DNA from: Rhizomys pruinosus
Taxonomy: Eukaryota; Chordata; Mammalia; Rodentia; Spalacidae
Reading direction: 5' to 3'
Length of the DNA: 64,000 nt
NCBI GenBank assembly: GCA_009823505.1
Contig: VZQC01013302.1
Location: 5,661,450-5,725,449, forward strand
Each line of letters starts with the position of its first letter. The stretch's first letter is position 1. The notes below the pieces were generated by a model. It saw nothing but the letters and a program-made list of their open reading frames with translations. It searched no databases and had not been told where the DNA came from. Below are positions 43,830-55,871 of this stretch, in pieces. The translations under genes were made by a program, and so were the position numbers.

Positions 43830-46800
43830 AAACCCACTTTCCGCTTCTTGCACCCCACCCTGGCAGATCTTATGCATTCTGCCATACATTTCTTTCATCT
43901 TTTTTTCAGTAGTTTTTGAATTTTTGGGTGCAGATGATTACTGCTTTGGCAGAAGTTTACTGTTTCAGTCAGTTCTTTGACCCAGTCTTTTGTTGTTGTT
44001 GTTGTTGTTGCTGCTGTTGTTCCTTCCAAATTGTATCACTCCAAAATATGCCTATATATATGACACATGTATATCAATATTATGACACCTGAAAGTAAAA
44101 TATAAGTCAATTCCAAAACGTATTCAGGGATTTAGAGTTACATTCAAGTAAGGAAAAAAAAATGACTTTATATTCCTACATTATACAGCAAATTGATGAG
44201 TAATAGCAGGTGTTATATTTGCTAAAAAGGAAAGGAAAAAAGAAAAGAAAAATCAAAGGATTTGTTCAGTTTGACTCATTGTAAAAAAAAATACATCTCT
44301 AAGAACAACAACAACAAAATGAGAGATTTGGTGCTAGGATCCACCAATGAGGGCCAGAATACCTCCTTTGCTTTTCTAGAAATGTGTAACTTCACTTTGC
44401 GTAATGGCTTCCAGCTCCATGCATTTACCTACAAAGTTCATGCTATCAATGTCATGTTACTTTACTGCTGCATAGAATACCATTGTTTTAGAAGTACCAC
44501 ATTTTCCTTATACACTCATCTGTTGAAGGACACAAGGGTTGCTTCCAGGTCTTCCCTTCTGTGAAGAGAGCTGCAATAAACACAGATGTGCATATATCTC
44601 TGTGGTAGGATAAGTGTTTTGGGAATATAATCAGGAGTAGTATGACTGGGTAGGCTCATTTTCAGTCTTTTAAGAGTTCTCCACAGTGCTTTCCATAAGG
44701 ATTGTATGCATTCCCACCAGCAGTGGATGTGTGTTTCCCTTTCTTCACAACCTCTCCAGCATTTAGTATCATTTGTGTTCTTGATCATAGCCAGTCTTAC
44801 CAGAGTAAATGGAACGTTTAGTCGTTTTCAATTTACCTTTCCTTAATTATTAGTGACATTGAACAGTATTTAGATGTTTCTTAGCCATCTTTACTTCTTC
44901 ATTTGTGAAGTGTCTGTTCAGCTCTTTACTGCAACTTTTGAGTGGGTAATTTGTTTTTTTTTTTTTCTTCCTTTATTTTTTTAAGTAGTTTATATATGCT
45001 ACATGTTAATGCTCTATCATATGTATCACTGGTGAAGGTTTCCTTCCACTCTGGGTTTTCTCTTCACTTTTTTATTGTTTTTACACTGTACAGAAGTTCT
45101 TGAGTTCAATAAAGTCCCTCTTGTCAATTGTTGACCTTATTTTTTCACAGTTTCTGTCTGATTTAGAAAGCTTTTTCATATCTCTATGTCATGTAGGTTA
45201 CTGCCAACATTTTCTTCTATCATTTTCAGAGTTTCTGGTTTCATATTGAGGTCTTTTATCCATTTAGAGTTTATTTTTGTACTGGATGAGAGGTAGGGGT
45301 TTAATCTTCTTCTTCTACAAGTGGTGATCCAATTTTGCCAATACCATTTGCTGAAGATGCTGTCTTTACTCCATTGAGTCTTCTTGGCCCCTTGGTCAAA
45401 TATGAAGGGGCTGAAGTTGCGTGTGCTCAGGTTTGGATCATCAATTTTGTTCCATTGAGCTATGTGTCTACATTTTGTGCCAATACCAGTCTGTTTTTAT
45501 GACTATAGCCCTGTAATATAGTTTGAAGTCTGGTAAAAGACCACCCCCCCCCCTTGCCCTGCACTGCTATTTTTGATCAGGTTTGCTTTGGCTATCCCGG
45601 GCCTTTCCTTTTCCATATGAAATTTAGGAATTTTTTTTTAGGAAAGTGAAGAAGGTCATTGGGATTTTAATTGGGATTGCATTGAATCTATAGATTACTT
45701 GGGCAGAATGGTCATATATTGATTCTTCCAATCCAGGAGCATGGGAGGTCCTTTCATCTTCTGATACCTTCTTCAATCTCCTTCAGGGATTTAAAATTTC
45801 CATTGTAGAGATTTTTAGTGTCTTTGCCCGGGTTTTTCCCTAGATTATTTGTTTGCAGGCTATTATGAATGGGAAACTTTCCTTGTTTTCCTTCTCCAAT
45901 TGCTTCTTATTGGTATAAAGAAAAACTACTGATTTTTCTAGGTTAATTTTGTATCCCACCACTTTTTTCAAACTGTTAGTTGCTTCTAGAAGTTTTCTGG
46001 TGGAGTTTAGGTAAACAATCATGTAATCTGGCGAACAGGATAATTTGACCTCCTCTTTTCCAATTAGTACACATTTAATTTCCTTTTACTGTTTTATTGA
46101 TCTCACAAGCATTTCAGGCATTATATTAACAAGGAGTGGGGATAGAGAGCAGCCTTTCTGGGTTCCTGACTTTATGGGGAACAGTTCTAATTTTTCCCCA
46201 TTTAAGATAATGTTGGATGTAGCTTTGTTGTATATGGCTTTAATTATGTTGAGGAATGTTCCCTCCAGTCCAATTACTCTCTAGGAGTAAGGCTTGTTGA
46301 ATTTTGTTGAAGGCTTTTACCACATCAATTGAGATGACCACGTGTTTTTTGTTTTTTTTTTTGTCTTTCAGTCCTTTTATGTGCTTTATGATATTTATTA
46401 ATTTATGTATATTGAATCATCCCTGCATCTCTGGTATGAATCCAACTTGGTCATGGTGGGTGATCTTTTTTGCATGTGCCTGTATGCGGTTTGCTAGTAT
46501 TTTGTTGTAAATTTTTGCATCTATAATAATTAATAAAATGGTTCTGTAGTTTTCTTTTTTTGTTGTATGTTTGCCTAGTTTTCGTATTAGCGTGATCCTG
46601 GCTTTATAGAGCCAATTTGGGAGATTTCTCTTTGTTTCTATCCTCTTGAATAATTTGAGTGGTAACGGTTGTAGTTTTTCGTTAAATGTCTTAAAGAATT
46701 CTGCCATGAATCCCTCTGGGCCTGGGCTTTTTGTAGTTGGGTGGTTTATTATCACATTTTATATTTCCCGGTTTATTATGGGTCTGCTTAAGCTGTTGAT

Positions 46801-47275
46801 CTCTTCCTTGTTAAGCTTTGGTGAATTCCATGATTTCAGATGTTCATCCATTTCTCTTAGATTTTCAAATTTAGCAGAATATACTTATGGTTATCTGGGT
46901 CTTTTTATTATTGTGATGTTTCCATTTCATCTCTCACTTTGTTGATTTGGAGTTGCTCTTTTCCTCTTTTGGTCAACTGGGCTAATGCTCTATCTATCTT
47001 GTTTATCCTCTCACAGAACCAGCTCTTGGATTCATTGATTTTTTTTATTGTTTTCTTTGTTTCTATTTCAGTGATTTCATTCTCTGATTTTTGTTATTTC
47101 TTCCTGTCTGTAAGGTTTAGGATTCATTTGTTGTTGTCTCTCAAGTGTTTTGAGTTACAGTGTTAATTCCTTTATTTGTGCTCTTTCTATTTTCCTAATG
47201 TGGGCACTTAGGGCTATAAATTTACCTCTTAGAACTGCTTTTAAAGATTCCTTTAACTTTTGGAGGCAAGGAGTT

Positions 47276-47460
47276 AAAAAAATGAAAACAAAACAAAACA
47301 AAACAAAAAAAAAAAACCAGAGAAAGATGCAGAAAAGTTACGGCAGAATGCATGATCTGGGATGGGTAGGGGTGGGGTGGGGGGAAGGGAAAGGGATATA
47401 TGCCTGAACTGAATTGGAAAATGATGTATGAAATACACAAAGCATCAATAAAAAAATAAA
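47276..47460 (+). mobile_element. Short L1-tail retrocopy, fifth member of the chimeric family
   Basis: Plus-strand insertion inside the minus-strand L1. It starts with AATGAAAACAAAACAAAAC and runs through 'gatgcagaaaagttacggc', a G-rich tract and 'caaagcatcaataaaaaaat'. The AAAAC stretch and following bases match copy 3 (29505-29680) almost exactly, so it belongs to that lineage although it is truncated before the ERV part. Confidence 0.8.
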
Positions 47461-48220
47461 TAAGTTTCGATGTGTTATATCATCCATTTCATTTAGTGCC
47501 AGGAATGCTTTTACTTCTTTCTTTATTTCTGCTTTGACCCATTTGTTATTCAGTAGTGTGCTGTTTAGTCTCCATATGTTCTTGTAACTAGAAGGGCTCT
47601 TTGTGCTGTTTATATTAAGCTTTATTGAACTGTGGTGTGAATAGGATACATGGAATGATTTCACTTTTTATCTATTGAGGTTGGCTCTGTGTCCCAGTAT
47701 ATGGTCATTTTTGGAGAATGTTCCACAGGGTGCCAAGTTGAAAGTATATTATTTGGTGTTTGGGTGGACTATTCGGTAGATGTATGTTAGACCCATTTTT
47801 TTACCATATTGTTAACTTCAGATGTCTCTCTGCTCATTCTTTGTCCAATTGACCTGTCCAATGGGGTCAGTAGGGTATTGAAGACTACTACTATTAGTGT
47901 GTTGGGAATAATCTGTGCCTTGAGGTCCTTCAGGATTGTTTTTGTGAAGTTTATTGTACCAGTTTGGTGCATATATATTTATGATTGTGAAATCTTCTTG
48001 GTTGATTGATCCTTTGATAAGGATGTAGTGACCCTCTTCATCTCTTCTGATTAGTTTTACTTTGAAGTCTATTTTGTCTGATATTAAAATAGCAACTCCT
48101 GTTTTTTGTTTTGTTTTATGGTACTGTTTCCTTGGGATATTTTTCCATACTTTCACCTTAAGAAGGTGCTGGTCTTGAAGGTGAGATGCACAGCTGGTAA
48201 ACAACAAAATGATGAATTAA

Positions 48221-48759
48221 TGTGGACCTGTGGGATTCCCTATGTCCATGCACTGGTCAGCGGCTTCTAAGCATGAATAGGGCCATTCTGAGTATGCTGA
48301 GCCACAGGTGGAGGGAGCGAGGGGAAAAGAAAGGACTCCTAGAAGCAGGTACAACTGTAAATGCGGCAGGTCCAAGAAAAACCTGGAAGTTAGGTTTCAG
48401 GGGGCCAAATAACTCATTTATTGTAGGCTAGGGTTTTGTATAGTACTTTTGGTGGGCTCCTGGCAAGGATGAGGGTGGGATAGCAGAGGGACTTTACTTG
48501 TACTTTTTACTTACACTAATACTATTTGTTTATGCTATCTGGCAGAGGCATAATTTGGTTCCCAAAAAGGCGTCCTTCTAGAAATTACAGGTTCAGGAAA
48601 GTGACACCCTACCTTGAATGTCCCCTGGGGAGGGGCTGCAGATGTTTTATCATCCACCAGGTGAGTAAGGGCAAGATCTACGTCCCCTGCATTTGTAGGT
48701 AGTTGGGGGAAAAGCCAGCTCTCCTACTGCTCAGCTAATATGGATTATCAGGCCCAACA
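48221..48759 (-). repeat. Solo LTR in L1, class II-like
   Basis: 539 bp with TG...CA ends (minus strand TGTTGGGCC ... GGTCCACA) and an internal 'tacaataaatgag' polyadenylation signal. Six-bp flanks AATTAA (48215-48220) and GATTAA (48760-48765) fit a class II target duplication with one change. The L1 sequence is continuous across it. Confidence 0.75.
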
Positions 48760-49224
48760 GATTAATTTTCTTATTCCATTCTCCCAGTCTATGTCTCTTG
48801 ATTGGGGAGTTCAGACCATTAATCTTTAAGGTTAATATTGAGAGGTGTATATTACTACCCTTTGGTTTATATTCTGTTTGCATTTTTGGTATAGGTTTGT
48901 GTTTCTGGGGTTATGCCTTCATTAATTACTCTCTCTTGCCACTTGCATATACGTGCTCCATTCCTCTGTCTTCTGAATTGTTTGGAGTGTTTTCTGGGAG
49001 TTTGGTTAACTAGAAATGTATTCTTTCATCTTGTTTATGTTGTAGAAGATTTTAATTCCTGTTTCTATTATGGTTGATATTTTTGCAGGGTAGAGTAGCC
49101 TGTGTTGGTATCTATAGTCATTTAGTACTGGGAATACATTGATCAAGCTGGCAAACCTGAAATTAGTTATGAGATGCTAACTTTGGTGTTGTTATTTTTT
49201 TATAATCAAGCTGGTATTTTAATA

Positions 49225-50830
49225 TAATACATTTATTGATATTTTGTGTATTTCATACATCATTTTCCTAGTTCAATTAAGACATATTCCTCTTTTCCTT
49301 CCCTGCACCACACCCCAATTCATGCATTTTTCCATACATGTCCTATATCTTTATATCAGTCTTTTTAATGTTTTCCTCTGCAAAGGCTTATTGGTTTGGG
49401 AAGAAATTAGCTATATCAGTCCATTCTTTGACACTGTCCTTACTTGTTTTGGTTGCCTCCCAATTGTATTGCTCCAAAGTATGCCTATAATAAACCTCAT
49501 ATATATACCAGAATTTTATCCTCCAGGAATAAGTTGCATGTTAATTCCAATACATGTTTAGTAGTTCACATTTTTCCCTTTAATTTTATATTACTCTAAA
49601 ATATAACTATATGTCTTCTGTCCATATACATTAATTACATGTCTGAAAGTAAGCAATAAGTTAATTCTAGAGCTCATTAAGTGATTCACAGTATTACGCC
49701 ACAGTTCCTCTCAGATAGAAAGATGTATAACAATAACATTGCTCAGCTTGCCTTTTAATTGGGGAATTTGGTAGTAGCATCCACAAATGAGGGGACACCA
49801 TTCCTCATTTGTTTTTGGAGGGGGACTGTGTTACTTCACTTAGCATAATGGCTTCTAGTACCATCCATTTACCTGCAAAGTTCATGATGTCATCTTTCTT
49901 TACTACTGCATATAACTACATTGTGTAGATATGCCACATTTTTGTTATCCACTTGTTTGTTGAGGGGCATTTGGGTTGGTTCCAGGTCTTGGATATTGTG
50001 AAGAGAGCTGCAGTAAACATAGATGTGCATGTGTCTTTGCAGTAGGATGAGTCTTGTGGATATGTACCCAGGAGTGGTATGGCTGGGTCAGGTGGTACGC
50101 ACATTTTGAGTCTTTTAAGGGTTCTCTGCACTGCTTTCCATAGTGGCTGTATGAGTTTACATTCCCACCAGCAGTGAATGAGCATTTCCCTTTCACCACA
50201 ACCTCTCCAGCATTTGGTGTCTTTTGTTTTCTTGAACTTGGCCAGGCTTATCAGAGTGAGATGATATCTTAGAGTGGTTTGAATTTGTATTTCCTTAATT
50301 ATTAATGATGTTGAACTCTTTTTAAGATGTTTCTCTGCCATCTTTACTTCCTCACTGGTGAAGTCTCTGTTCAGCTCTTTACTCCATCTTTTGAGTGAGT
50401 CATTTGTTTTCTTACTTCTTTGTTTTTTTTTCTTTGAGTAATTTATATATTCTGGATGTTTACACTCTGTCAGATGTACCAGTGGTGAAGGTTTCCTCTC
50501 ACTCCGTGGGTTTTCTTTTCACTTCCTTGATTTTTTTCATTGTACAGAAGGTTTTGAGTTTGATGAGGTCCCACTTGTCAGCTGTTGACCTTATTTTCTG
50601 AGCAGCTGCTTTTTGATTTAGAAAGTCTCTTCCTACTCTTATGTCTTGTAGGTTCCTACCAACTTTTTCTTCTATCACTTTTAGAGTTTCAGGTTTCACA
50701 TTGAGATCTTTGATCCATTTGGAGTTGACTTTTGTACAGGACGAAAGGGGGTTAATTTTGTTCTTCTACATGAGGTGATCCAGTTTAGCCAGCACCATTT
50801 GCAGAAGAACAGTTATCCCAAATAGAAATT
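49225..50830 (-). mobile_element. Second minus-strand L1, 5'-truncated
   Basis: The L1 3' end (poly(A)/G-rich tail complement) is at 49225-49360, then 3' UTR, then the ORF2 C-terminal region. The frame 50341-49916 contains LIHCWWECKLIQPLWKAVQR and LLGTYPQDS. Confidence 0.88.
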
Positions 50831-51421
50831 CAGAGAGATGTTCAGTGTCTGTGACTCAGGAAATCTGAGGTTCCTTTTTCTTTAATGTTCAGATGGGTCA
50901 GCCTCTCTGCTGGCATTTCCCAGTCCATCCTGCACAGCCAAATTTTGTACATTTTCAGGCAATTAGGTTGGTGTTTTTACTTGTAGGAACATACAAATCT
51001 CCCGTTGTTAGTTTCAAGACCTTAAAATCGAAAATTTATCAAAAGGTTTGGAATAAAAAAGGAATATTATACCACCTCCCTCTTTTTGTTTTTTAATTTT
51101 TTTTTGTTTTGACCTATAGATGCCTAAGTTGTATTACACATACCCATAAACAGGAACCAAGGTGTAAGTTTTCATCAAATTCACCAAAATTGTTTTTCAT
51201 TGACTGTATGCTTATTTGGGAAGTGAACTTAAACTTAATTTCTATAAATTATCCTACAAGTAAAGGAAAACATGTTCAAGGTGATACTGCATAACACAGA
51301 AAAATGTAGAGACCATTTGTGTACCTTAACCCCAACGGTATTGTTGGAAATTCAATACAGATTACAAATAAAACAATTAACATTTTAGATTCCCAATTAG
51401 TTCAAATGTATTACCATTTTA

Positions 51422-51667
51422 TTTTATTTTTTTTAATTTTTTTTATTTATTTCGTATGTGTATGAATGTCTGCATGCAGGCCCGTGCACCCGTGTCGTGC
51501 AATGCCGCGGAGGTCAGAAGAGGGTCTCGGACTCCCCTGGAACTGGAGCTCTCCTGGAATTGGAGTTCCAGGCGGTTCTCGGCCGCCATGTGGGTGCTGG
51601 GGATCGAACCCGGGTCCTCTGCAAGAGCGGTCGGTGCTCCCAACCGCTAGGCCATCTCTCCAGTCCC
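51422..51667 (-). repeat. B2 SINE, young
   Basis: Minus-strand B2 with intact box sequences and many CpGs. Perfect 17-bp target duplication AATGTATTACCATTTTA (51405-51421, 51668-51684). Confidence 0.97.
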
Positions 51668-52504
51668 AATGTATTACCATTTTAAACTGCAAACCATAAA
51701 AAGTGGATTTTAATAACTATCTTCCTCCAAGCTCTTGGCCTTCTCCAGGCCTGGCATGAAAAACTGCGTTAAAGATTTTCCAATATCTAGCTCTTAATAA
51801 AATTTTCTTTTGCAATTCTTATGCCCATTAGTCAAATAAAGACTGGCTAGATATGCCCCATGAGAAGTTGTTACCATCATTACCATCTTGTTTTTTTGTG
51901 CGTTTTCTTTGTTTTTGTGGGAGCTTCTAGGAAGCTTCCTTTGTCACGAACAGGTGCATTGCAGTCCTGCTAAGGGGAGAGGGACACACATTGCTCACTT
52001 TGTGGACATTGTGGGGAACTGGCCCCATTGAGTAGAGGTCAGTTGGTCACTCTTGTGACCTGACCAGAGAGGTAACTTTCTACACGGGTCCTTAGCCTGG
52101 GGCAATGAGACACGTTTCCCACTCTTGGCCATAACTTTCCACTTGCCCAAGTCCAGGACAAGAATTTCACACCAGCTTCCCAGGTTGGTGGTCTGCAAAG
52201 GGAGCCTTTTTCCAAACCAACTGGTCACCCAAATAAAATGCAGGCCTCAACACCAGCTACCCACCGATCATCTGAACAAAATGCAGGCTTAGCCTGCATG
52301 TGCACAAAAAGTTTACAAAGAAAAATGGCGGCCGCGAAATCCGCAATGATGTTAATTGGAATTCAATTTTTTATTTTTTTATTTTTAAAATTTTTAAATT
52401 TCTATACCTTTTATTTTTTATTCCCAAATACCCCAAAACTTATTAACACTTTAAAACAATGAAAACCTTGTTGCATCTTTGTTTTAGGTGTTGAAAGGGT
52501 GTAA

Positions 52505-52519
52505 CCAGTAGGTGGCAGT
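52505..52519 (+). promoter_or_regulatory. Consensus CTCF-binding motif in ERV sequence
   Basis: CCAGTAGGTGGCAGT fits every position of the CTCF core consensus CCASYAGRKGGCRSY. It lies in ERV-derived DNA, with a degenerate counterpart at 6419-6433. Binding is not shown by sequence alone. Confidence 0.6.
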
Positions 52520-52560
52520 GTAGATCCATTATTTTAAAATTTTTAATAGACAACCCATAG

Positions 52561-53037
52561 CCTTTTTTGAAATTGAATTATGTTTTGGCTGTTTAATATA
52601 AAATTGCATCTTGGAAGGAAGGGCCATGTTCCAACTCAGAGGCAATGGCTGTTAACATTATAATATACTTAGAACACAAGTACACACATCCATACACACG
52701 TGTGTGTGCACATATATCCACACATACATACATACATAATAAAGGTTTATTAGGTTGACCTGTAAGGGAAGAAAGCCATATTGTTTGATGTCCAATGAAA
52801 AATATGAAATTTTTGTAATTTGTTATAGGGTTATTTTTACATAATAAGAATAAATGTCCTAATAACTCATAAAACAGCTAAGATCCATATGCCACCTCTT
52901 AGGCCCATTCCAACCATTTGTCTTTAATGAACTATACCTAAAGTTTACTATTCTTTCCCTACCCTGTCCCTTCTGGTTAATTACTCCTAAGCTGTCCCTC
53001 TGCTAAGCCTAACTGTCCCTATGCTATTTACAAATCT
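52561..53037. other. No gene recognised
   Basis: Contains a short CA/ACAT-rich tract near 52680-52740; otherwise anonymous. Confidence 0.4.
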
Positions 53038-53054
53038 AAAGATTGAGGATTCCC

Positions 53055-53302
53055 AGGGCTGAAGGGATGGCCTAGTGGTTAAGAGCACTGACCGCTCTTG
53101 CAGAGGACTGGGGTTTGATCCCCAGGTCCCACATGGCAGCTGAGAACCATTTGTAACTCCAATTCCAGGTGAACTCCAGTTCCAGGGGAATCCGAGACCC
53201 TCTTCTGACCTCCGCGGCATTGCACGACACAGGTGCACAGACCTGCATGCAGACAGTACATTCATACACATACAAAAATAAATTTTAAAAAATTAAAAAA
53301 AA
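53055..53302 (+). repeat. B2 SINE
   Basis: 'agggctgaagggatggcct' to an A-rich tail. Perfect target duplication AAAGATTGAGGATTCCC (53038-53054, 53303-53319). Confidence 0.97.
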
Positions 53303-53397
53303 AAAGATTGAGGATTCCCAAAAGTAGAAAGGCCAAAGTTGTTTGTAGTCTTGGAATGATCCATCTTGTCTTGCTATTAAGGACTTTGGAAGAATAA

Positions 53398-53640
53398 TAA
53401 TTATCCATAATCACAACAACAATCACAACAATTATTAATTATTAATCATTATTAACCATTATTAGTCACAACAATCATTAATAATTATGAATAATAATTG
53501 TCAATAATAATAGTCAACAACAATGAACAATTTACAATTAGACTGAATTTTTATCAATTATTATTAATAATTATATTCAATAACAATAACTATAACTATC
53601 AATAACAATTACTACTAATAATTAACAATAATCTACCATT
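53398..53640. repeat. Imperfect (AAT/AAC)n low-complexity block with inverted symmetry
   Basis: About 240 bp of mixed ATT, AAT, CAA and ACA triplets almost devoid of G, with many ATTAAT/AATTATT palindromes. Confidence 0.85.
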
Positions 53641-54981
53641 AAACTGAATAATATGCATACTATAAACCCAATTAAAAATTGTTAACACTAAGGGGTATAA
53701 AACAAACATTTTCTATGAATTGAATCTATTTTTGTTTATAGTCAGCTAAATAGATTTAAACCTGTAGGATTATAATGAATTAAAAGTGGGAACTCACATT
53801 CACTCACACATACACTCAGCTTGAAGATGGGCTTAAAGAAACATAAAACAGTTTTATTCAAAAAATTTCTCATTTAAATTGAACCAAAATATCAATTCAT
53901 GTTGTTAAAGAGACTTTTACCAATGGTCCTTAAAAAAGACAATTTATCGGAGCAAGTTTGTTTTGTTAGAACTTCAAGGCCTGTAAATTTTCCTAGAAAT
54001 CCATCTATCTTGTTTCCAAAATGCTGAAATCAAAAGGATGTTACCTAAAATCAAAATTTAAAGGGCATGATTTAGATATCATGTGCTCAGTGCGGCAGCT
54101 GGTATGCATGCACAGCAGGCAGGCTTATGGCGCCAGGCCAGAGCTCAGACCACGTGTGATCAAGAATTCTGTGAGAAGAGATTTTTAAGGTGAAACACAT
54201 TTAAAAAGAGCAAGATAAAATTAAATCAACCAATTAATTTTAACTGTGCACATATATTTACTCAAAGGATATCTAGGGTACCCAGGGGTTAAGTAAAAAT
54301 ATTACACTTTAAGTTAAACATGCTGAGATGGATTTGAATTACTGTTAGCTAAATCCCAACCTTGGATCTACAAATAGCCAGCAGGTTTTAGGTAAGAAGA
54401 GTTAGATTTAGAAAAAAAACATGAGAAGACAAGAGAGCAACACACTTTTATCCAAAAACAGATTTTGTATACAAAATTTAAGAGAAAATGGCCAAGGCTT
54501 GAAATTATCTGGAAGAGGCTGCTCTTGGAGGAGGGTGGTTCCATGAAAGGCCTTAATTTGCAACAGAAAGAAGTGTGCTCAGGTCGAGGAGAGCTACCAG
54601 GAGAAAATTTACATATGAACAAGTTAAGATTGGAACTGAACTTGAGGAGCTGGTTCCTCACAGTCTTTCTTTGGGTGGGGGGTGGAATTTAAAACCAGAA
54701 AGTTTTTCAGACCTGTAGAATTATGAAAAATTGTTTTTAAGGCCAAGCATAACTGCTAAGCCTCAATATTAAATTCAGCCTTGAGGTCACTGGCTTTTAT
54801 AGCCTGCAGGAGTGACCATGCCAGGAGGCACATGCCTGGAAGGCATTGGGTGCTCCATCTGAACCAAATTAGAGGCAGGCTGCTCTCCATGTGTACAAAG
54901 CCACATGCCCTCAGACCACTTGTAAGGACAGACCCCAATGGACGTGCTGAGAGAAACCAGGCCATCAGGAGGAAAGTTTCC
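53641..54981. other. Unclassified sequence upstream of an LTR
   Basis: It might include internal sequence of the ERV whose LTR begins at 54982, but no retroviral frame, clear purine tract or second LTR is seen. Frames of 75-97 codons are unrecognised. Confidence 0.35.
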
Positions 54982-55445
54982 TGTTACAGCCCAAAGTAGC
55001 TAATTCATGGTTCGCTTAACCCTGCCCACAAGCAAATGTTCAATGCTGTTGTCTATGTGACAGGTGGCAGGTTTCACTGCCCACCTGCAAATGTTCAAAG
55101 CTTTTGCCTATGTGACAGATGGAGGATTTCGCTGCTTGAGCAGGGAACTATGCAATGTTAATTGTTAAGCCCATTGGATAATAGGTAAGGCATGTCTAAA
55201 TTAATAGGTTACAATTGTATGTGTTAATACAAAATGATTGGCCAAAACAATGTGGGCTTCAGGACAAAGGCCTGAAGGACCTATAAATGTAACCTGACTC
55301 TTTGGTTCAGGGTCTTGCTAGCTTGTCCCTGGCTTGACCCTGGCTAACCAGCCTTGCAATAAATGCCCGTTTGCATATTGCATACTTTGCTGGTCCTTTG
55401 TTGGTGCGGGGATTTTCGGACTCGGGTTTGAATAAACCTAACACA
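54982..55445 (+). repeat. LTR with 55-bp tandem U3 repeat
   Basis: Begins TGTTACAGCCC and ends CCTAACACA. It has 'ggacctataaatgtaacc' as TATA region and 'cttgcaataaatgccc' as polyadenylation signal. Two adjacent 55-bp units starting CAAATGTTCAA (55033 and 55088) lie in the U3. No target duplication was found. Confidence 0.72.
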
Positions 55446-55577
55446 CTGTCCCATTGACTGAAATCAGCAGGAAAGATGGCTCCACCACAATAGATAGATA
55501 TCAGGAAAGAGAGGGGAAAGAGAAGAAAAGGGCAAGATTTAGGGGTATGCATACCTAAGTTGTCAAGTTTTCCTTCT

Positions 55578-55596
55578 GCCCCACATTTGGAAGCCA
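55578..55596 (-). promoter_or_regulatory. Primer binding site, tRNA-Lys type, eroded
   Basis: Minus strand TGGCTTCCAAATGTGGGGC, two nt after the end of the minus-strand LTR. It resembles the lysine-1,2 primer site with a few changes. Confidence 0.6.
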
Positions 55597-55598
55597 AT

Positions 55599-55871
55599 TG
55601 AGGTGTCACTGCGAGATTTGTGGTGGGGCCCACTGAATCCTGGGACAACCCATGTGGAAAATACATGCAGGAAAGCACACCACGTGTATGCGTGTTGAGG
55701 TTCAAATGCAGAGAGAGATTTTATTCCAACATGTCTGCTTAAATATCCATCATGACTCAATCCTCAGGGCCGAATGCTAAATCTTTTTGTCACTACACTC
55801 CACCCCATGAGTGTGACCAGGGAGATACCATTGGCTTAGAATCCAATCCATCTTAACTAAGTTTCCCCACA
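55599..55871 (-). repeat. 5' LTR of a truncated class II-like ERV
   Basis: Minus strand TGTGGGGAAAC ... CACCTCA, 273 bp, with 'ggaataaaatctctctctg' as polyadenylation signal. Followed by a lysine-type primer site; the internal region is cut within about 130 bp by the adjacent plus-strand LTR. Confidence 0.7.

Larger units (their letters stand above)
43716..49205 (-). mobile_element. Long minus-strand L1 (3' end to the ORF1-ORF2 junction), with two insertions
   Basis: The L1 3' UTR lies at the left (43716-44480), ORF2 spans about 44480-48800, and inter-ORF/ORF1 end sequence follows to about 49205. ORF2 is broken throughout. The reverse-transcriptase motif near 46045-46020 reads SPDYMIVYLN instead of an ADD core, so it is catalytically dead. 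It was invaded by a chimeric tail copy (47276-47460) and a solo LTR (48221-48759). 'taaaatc'-type 3' UTR sequence is locally triplicated at 43726-43829. Confidence 0.88.
50831..52560 (-). mobile_element. Minus-strand fragment of the outer-ERV family, including LTR-like sequence
   Basis: The reverse complement of 51890-50850 matches the internal region of the outer ERV from about 6598 on ('catgccaggcctgg' aligned to 'tgtgccaggcctgg'). The reverse complement of about 52330-51903 matches the R-U5-like half of that ERV's LTR ('ttgcagaccaccaa', 'ggccaagagtggg', 'gaagcttccta'). Upstream lies the block containing the CTCF motif. In the outer ERV the CTCF block joins the internal region over about 180 bp; here the LTR part lies between them. 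It carries a B2 at 51422-51667. Confidence 0.75.

Noticed and set aside
51443..51699. Several overlapping 64-81 codon frames with LELE/PGIG motifs, also at 42089-42558 and 52987-53275
   Set aside because: All lie in B2 SINEs, which are non-coding; the same frames recur in each copy.
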